This document shows, in pieces, positions 59,032 to 64,000 of a stretch of DNA of 64,000 nucleotides (position 1 is its first letter; the number at the start of each line of letters is the position of its first letter). The stretch covers positions 91,924,929 to 91,988,928 of the forward strand of contig CM066314.1 in NCBI GenBank assembly GCA_033807775.1, written 5' to 3'. Made by a program: the position numbers and the translations under genes. This stretch comes from Saussurea involucrata. Lineage: Eukaryota; Streptophyta; Magnoliopsida; Asterales; Asteraceae. Below the pieces are notes generated by a model. It did no database searches. It was not told the DNA's origin and saw nothing but the letters and a program-made list of their open reading frames with translations.

Positions 59032-62000
59032 ATGGCATCCTCTACTGCTGCTCCTACCGTTGAGAAATCGCCTGTTGCTGAGAAACTGACTCTTCCCAAA
59101 GCTCCTCAAGTCAAGTTCACGCTTGAGGAAGTAAATTTTTCAAAATCAAACAATCTCTATGCTCTTTATGATTTTCCTCCACGAAAGCAAGTCAGGCATC
59201 TGGATGATGCTGTGAATTTTCTCCAAACTTGCTGCTTATTCAAAGCCTTAACCTTCGTACCCCCTGTCCATAAATTCCTTCTATTTCAGTTCTGGTATAC
59301 TGCCAGACGAGCTCAGGTTCCTTCAACCAAAGACCCTAAGAAACTCCTTGATGTCATTCTTTGTGACACCAAATTTGGCACAACCAAAATCAACCCTGCC
59401 ATTATCAGGCGTGCACTCAGCCTACCCACTGCCACCAAAGAAAAACCCTTTGTCCTTCTCCCAAACCACAAAAACCATGCTGATAGGGAAGCCATCACTG
59501 CATTCTTTGATGCAATGGGTTACGCCTGGGACACAGGGATGGACAAGCAGATTGAGAAGAAACTGACACTGATCAAGAGGTCCAAAATGCCCAGCGAAAT
59601 GAACTTCATCTTCGCTCACTTGATAAGCTGCATGGCAGCGAAGTCCGGCTCCTCTGATCAAGCTGCTCAACCTCAGCAAGCAATGGGCTATGCATTGCTG
59701 AAAGGTCTCCATGTTGACTGGGACTCAATCATCTATGACGACCTTGCATTCAGAGTTGATATGGCTGATAGACCGTCATGGGTTCCATATCCCCGATTCA
59801 TCAGTGCCATCTTTCAACTTGGCCTTGGGGACAAATACCCAAAAGAGGGTGATCTGAGACTCTCTCAGGTTGGCCCTAAGGTGATCGACTTTAAGCCTCT
59901 GCCAAACGAGGTACGTCTTACTACTCCCTTATCTCTTCTTAATCCTCATTCTTCTACTTCTGCAGCTAATTCAGCGGAAATCCCCACCACTGATACCGAA
60001 GCTGTACCCTCCACTCTTTCTCGAAAAAGGAAACAATCATCTTCCCAACTTGATTCCAAAAGGATCAAGAAAACCAAGGAGCAACCCTCCAAGCATTCAC
60101 TTGCTGAAGACTCCACAGCTCACTTTGAAGAGCTGATGGATAGTTTCGTGGTACTCTCTGCCACAGCTGATCAAGCCACCCCTTCAATTCCGACCTCAAC
60201 GTCTCTAAACACTGAGGTTATAAACTTGGAACTGAACCCACCTCCTTCAGCCTCTCCACATACTGAAGTGATTGTCAGCGGATCCAACGCTGAACCTCGC
60301 ACCCAACCAATCTTCTCATCCTTCACTCCTCCCACTCGTTCTTTGGACACTCCACCAATTTTCCCAACATTCTCAGGGACACCCGTCATCGTTCATGATT
60401 CAGCTGCTGATACTCTACATGTGATGATGTAGACAAACATAGGATCTGCAGGCACCTCCATGCGCCAAGGCACTATCGGCGACGACATGGAACACTTCTC
60501 AGGTTTACGAGGTTTCAAAAACCTTGCAAACCCGCCTGCAGGTATACACATAACTCAACCAACTCTTCTCTCAAAACCCCAAACTTCTGAGCTTTCCTCT
60601 GTTCATAAGTTAATAACTGTTTTAGGTCATAATTTAGGGGATATCAACACCTCCCTGAAGTCCCTGGAAACAAATGTGGAATCTTACAACACCACTCTCT
60701 CCACAAACTCTTCAGCGGTTACAGACGCTGGAGAGAACCTTAAAAAGTTGACCGAGGTCGTTGATGAGAAAGCGTCCAAAGCGGATATAGATAAGGTGGG
60801 TGGCAGCATAGGAACATTTGCTACCACTCTCGCTGAGACTTCCACAAACATCAACAATCTCAACCTCACCAACACCACCCTGGCAACAAACTTCACCACT
60901 CTGTCCAATGAATTCACATCATTGAAGACAGAGGTTGGTACTCTTAAGGGTGAGGTCACCAGGGTCAAAGATCTCCTTCAGCAGATACTCAATCGCCTGG
61001 ATTCCCCAAAGTCTCACTTTACTCAGGCCGATCGAGATGATCTCCAAAAGATCAGTCCTACTATTTCTGGCCCAGAAGCAAGAATAGTTGTGATTGAAAC
61101 CTTCATGGGACTTACTGGCCTGGAAGACAGTAATCCTATGACGGCTGCTACTGCTGATCAATCTATTTCCTCCCCCACTCATAATGTGGAAGAGGGGGAG
61201 AAGAAAGCTGAAGATCTTCCCCATAATTCAGAGGCGGAGAAAAATGAAAATGCTGCTGCTACTTCTACTTCACAACCTCAGGGAGTTGAAAACCCTCAGG
61301 GAGTTGAAAACCCTCAGGGAACCGAGAAACCTCCCTCTGTATCTGAGGGGGAGCAACTCGAAGAGCAACACAAGGAAGATGTTGCTGATGTGACTGAACC
61401 TTACGCTGATGAGGCCGAGTCTGAAGAAGAAGAAGCTGAAGACGAAGAACCCATCGATATAGATGATGAAGAACCATCATCATCCCCTAAAGATGATGAT
61501 GATGACTATAATGATGATGACTTCTTCTTCGTTGAGCCCAAGAAGGTCCCTGTGAAAGGGATTTCAATAAATGAACCTTCAGGGGAGACGACCAAGACAA
61601 AGCCTGCAGCGTCTGATGCTGACAAAGGCAAAAACAAAGGCCTCGATGCAGAAGGCAATCTGGCTATCCTTCAGATTAAGCCATCTTGTCAGTTACAATA
61701 TCTTCTCTTCCCTTATACTGCATCTCTCCTCTATCCCTTCTCAATCTCATTTATCCTCTCCATAAAACCTCTATACATTTAAACCCCATTCTTTTCTCTA
61801 TCTCTTTCTTCCCATGTTCTTACTTAAACAATCGTTGTATTTCAGCTGGTCCTCTCCCCTGTTTGAGGATCCAGCTGAAGCTCCTACAACTTCACCAATA
61901 ATAATCCCAGCCACAAGAGATGAAGAAATAATTCCAGTCTTGGATTTACCTACTGACACTGATGAACCTGAAGAACAGATGCTCTCTCACAAAAACAGAC

Positions 62001-63100
62001 ATTCCTTGGCTCCTCAAAAGCTAAGTGAAGAGGATCAAGAAAAGAGAGATGCAATGATCAAACAGCTTGAAGATCAGCAAATCATTCTTCATCGTGACAA
62101 AATTCTCGTTCCTACAAAGTTCAGACTTACGAAGAAAGAATTCACTGATCACCTCAGAGCTGTAAGATTACTCGCTGAAAAGAAGGAAGTTGAAGAAAAA
62201 GATAAGGCTCTTGCCATCCAGCTTGCCCAACAATCGGTGAAAGACCCATCGCTGAAAAGAACTCCCATCGAAGTCCAACGTCAATTATGGGAAGACGCCC
62301 AGAGGTTCGTTGAAGAAAAGACCAAGGTGTCTGATTCTACTTTTGAATGGTGCAACGAAAGACTGAACTATCGATCTCGACCATCCATAATCAACAAGGT
62401 AAATATCATAGGAAAACCGTTCGCAAACGTTCCTATCGTTGAAGTTGACGTATTCAGAGAAGACGAAACCAAGCAAACCTTCTATGCTTCTTCATTAAAG
62501 AAAATTGGTTTCTCTGAATGGTTAGAGATGCGAATAGCCATTCAGCGATCACGCTCAAAATTCAAGAGCCATGTCGAGAAGATTATAAACTCTCAGATCG
62601 ACTTGGTTTCTTCTACTGTGGATATTCCTCCTCCCACTCCTCTTCCAACTCAACAAAGAAGGTCCTCTACAAAGAAAAATCTAAAACCTTATGGTTCAGG
62701 TCCTCCTATACGGAACAAAACAGGTATTGGTTTCTCTCGTGCTGACGTACTTGGTCCTGACGCTGACCTCTCAGCGCTTGACACCTCTCTGCCTCCTGGT
62801 GAAACTTTCATCCCTGGAAAAGTCTTAAGCCAACCCTATGGTATCTACTTTTTAGACTATGATGGAAGACAACACTTTCAACGCATCTCTGAGCTTCCCA
62901 TCACTCCCATCGAACAGCTCAAAGACCTCATCTACTGGTGGGAATTTCGACGCGACATACATGCACGTTACCTAAAGCCCTTGATTTTTTAAGAAGCAAA
63001 GAACAAAAAGGATCAAGGAGTAACGGTCCCTGACTGGATGATTCCCACATCAAAGACCCTTGATGAACTTCTTGTCAAGGAAGAACCTTATGAAGGATAG
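59032..63100 (+). pseudogene. Element G ORF2 (env-like), nearly intact
   Basis: Start MASSTAAPTVEK at 59032, stop at 63098-63100. The three open parts (59032-60432, 60460-61782, 61814-62992) are broken only by TAG at 60430, an intron-like segment at 61692-61845, and TAA at 62990. The first domain has PPRKQVRHLDDAVNF, DAMGYAWDTG, KMPSEMNF, SGSSDQAA and YPRFISAIFQ. An NLS-like SRKRKQ...KRIKKTKEQ lies at 60019-60084, followed by a Thr/Asn-rich helical repeat, acidic tracts (61420-61520), a coiled coil (62020-62250) and a C-terminal domain with VEVDVFREDETKQTF and ADLSALDTSLPPGETFIPG. Function unknown. Confidence 0.85.
61692..61845 (+). other. Possible intron in G ORF2
   Basis: GT at 61692-61693 and TTGTATTTCAG ending at 61845 bound a strongly C/T-rich stretch. 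Removing it leaves phase-2 ends (CA plus C) that join the 440-codon and 392-codon frames. If not removed, translation ends at 61782 with a hydrophobic tail that could be mistaken for a membrane anchor. The donor context (TCA|GTTACA) is weak. Confidence 0.5.
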
Positions 63101-63355
63101 GATCTCCTTTGTAATTCTTCTATCTCTATCTGTCTACATCTTTTTTACTTGTAATTTTATTTGTTGTACTTGTAATTTTTCCACTTCCCTTTGTAATACT
63201 TTACGAAGTTTAAAGAAAAAATTCAGCGAATGTACTTTACTCCGTCAGTACTGAAAAGATCCCAAAAAACAGTAAAAGGGACAAATATTTTATGAGTTCT
63301 TTTTATCCTTATGTTTTCATACTTAGCAATTTTCTTTGTTGCTATGTCATAATCA
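63101..63355 (+). other. Element G 3' untranslated stretch
   Basis: Noncoding T-rich sequence between ORF2 and the polypurine tract. It matches F 38390-38640 in reverse orientation. One TTCAGCGAA copy lies at about 63221. Confidence 0.7.
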
Positions 63356-63368
63356 AATAGGGGGAGAT
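63356..63368 (+). other. Element G polypurine tract
   Basis: ATAGGGGGAGAT directly before the LTR, the same as in F. Confidence 0.9.
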
Positions 63369-64000
63369 TGTTGATCCAAACCCTCAGTGATTTGATAATG
63401 ACCCTCTCTTTAACACTTAGTGAAAATTATAAGTAAACAATATGTATTAGAGTTTCACTATCGCTTATAAGTACTAAGACTTTACAATACCGCTAATAGG
63501 AACTCTCGCTCTTTAGATTAGACATTCAACGAACACTGTTCATCCAGTAGCTCTAAGCCTGTTCAGTCTCTATGATGATCGCTAATAGTTTAGTTGTTTA
63601 CTTATGATTCCTGAAGACAAGTTTCACGTCAACAAAGGTTCTACGCTGAAGTCGAAGATTAAGCCCAAGAACCAGCGACAAGTCTACTAATGAACTGATG
63701 CGGATATCAGCAAAGTCACAGAATTGTCCATTCAACGTGAAGTATCAAGTAGAAGACTTCAGCAATCGCTGAGCTTTATCATTCGCTGATAAAGTACTGA
63801 TTCAACGAAAGTTGATCATGAAGTCTCCTTACAAAGTACTATTGTCTTACCTCCCTTGCACGTCTCCGTATGAAATGTCAGAACGGACCTCCCTTCTGTC
63901 TAGAATCATACAACAAACTCTGATTCTACAATGTACACCATGCGGCTAATTAGGTTGTCTACAAAGGTCAAAACATGCAACCACTCAGCTGCTGCCACGT
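63369..64000 (+). repeat. Element G 3' LTR, cut by window end
   Basis: Starts TGTTGATCCAAACC and matches the F LTRs read in minus orientation through to the CTGCCACGT at the window end. It has many more differences from them than they have from each other, so G is the older copy. Confidence 0.93.

Larger units (their letters stand above)
58610..64000 (+). mobile_element. Element G: 3' half of an F-family element, right end outside window
   Basis: From about 58610-58622 the sequence matches F upstream of its ORF2, then covers ORF2 (59032-63100), a polypurine tract and the 3' LTR (63369 onward). The RT/RNase H remnant at 33066-33624 has the same orientation and family, so G is the element that E entered. 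The interval from mid-RNase H to the spacer is missing. Confidence 0.88.

Noticed and set aside
61690..61782. Transmembrane anchor of an envelope protein in G ORF2
   Set aside because: The hydrophobic stretch is encoded by the C/T-rich intron-like segment and is followed at once by a stop. The homologous F segment is not open, so it is more likely untranslated.
1..64000. Host protein-coding or RNA genes
   Set aside because: Every stretch was assignable to an element, LTR, spacer or junction; no exon-like sequence with a host family match was recognised.

Overview
This 64 kb window is plant nuclear DNA made almost entirely of nested Ty1/copia LTR retrotransposons of the Sirevirus (SIRE/Maximus) type. 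The evidence is: LTRs starting TG and ending CA; primer-binding sites TGGTATCAGAGC, complementary to plant initiator Met-tRNA; GGGGGAGAT polypurine tracts; long gag proteins with coiled coils and CCHC knuckles; the copia order protease-integrase-RT-RNase H with [10 protein letters not shown]; and an extra long ORF (ORF2, usually called env-like) between pol and the 3' LTR. I see no host gene. ORF2 of element C resembles proteins I recall from Asteraceae genomes, so a composite-family plant is my best guess, not a proven one.

Layout, with my own letters. Left block: an ORF2 fragment H (+, 32302-32935) was hit by element A (-, from beyond the left edge to 32301). A was hit in its ORF2 by B (-, 1534-22477, TSD GGTAG). 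B was hit in its RNase H by C (-, 7973-15538, TSD TTAAG). Right block: an older element G (+) has its RT/RNase H at about 33066-33624 and its ORF2 plus 3' LTR at about 58610-64000. G was hit by E (+, 33625 to about 58610), and E was hit in its gag by F (-, 37386-50133, TSD GTGCT). One deletion later removed the 3' LTR of E and about 0.5 kb of G. An AT-rich, hairpin-bearing stretch (32936-33065) joins H to G.

State of the elements: most gag/pol frames carry isolated nonsense codons, frameshifts or lost catalytic residues. The striking exception is C. It has lost all of pol beyond a protease stub, yet keeps an uninterrupted 918-codon ORF2 and two 694-bp LTRs with only about five differences. 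It looks like a recently moved non-autonomous element.

The main discovery candidate is a pairing of cis motifs and a trans protein. Each family is filled, in LTRs, spacers and even coding linkers, with its own short motif: CAGAG/CTCTG in A and B, GCAGTATTAAC in C, CAGAA/TTCTG in E, CAGCG/CGCTG in F and G. All share CAG followed by a family-specific dinucleotide. Each family also encodes its own diverged ORF2, which has nuclear-localisation-like basic clusters and no convincing membrane segment. I propose, as inference, that ORF2 is a sequence-specific nuclear factor acting on its own element, comparable in logic to the VANC anti-silencing proteins of Arabidopsis VANDAL transposons, rather than an envelope. 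Two RNA-level features also recur: a branch-point/3'-splice-site-like sequence built into the gag stop codon, and an intron-like segment inside ORF2 of F and G.
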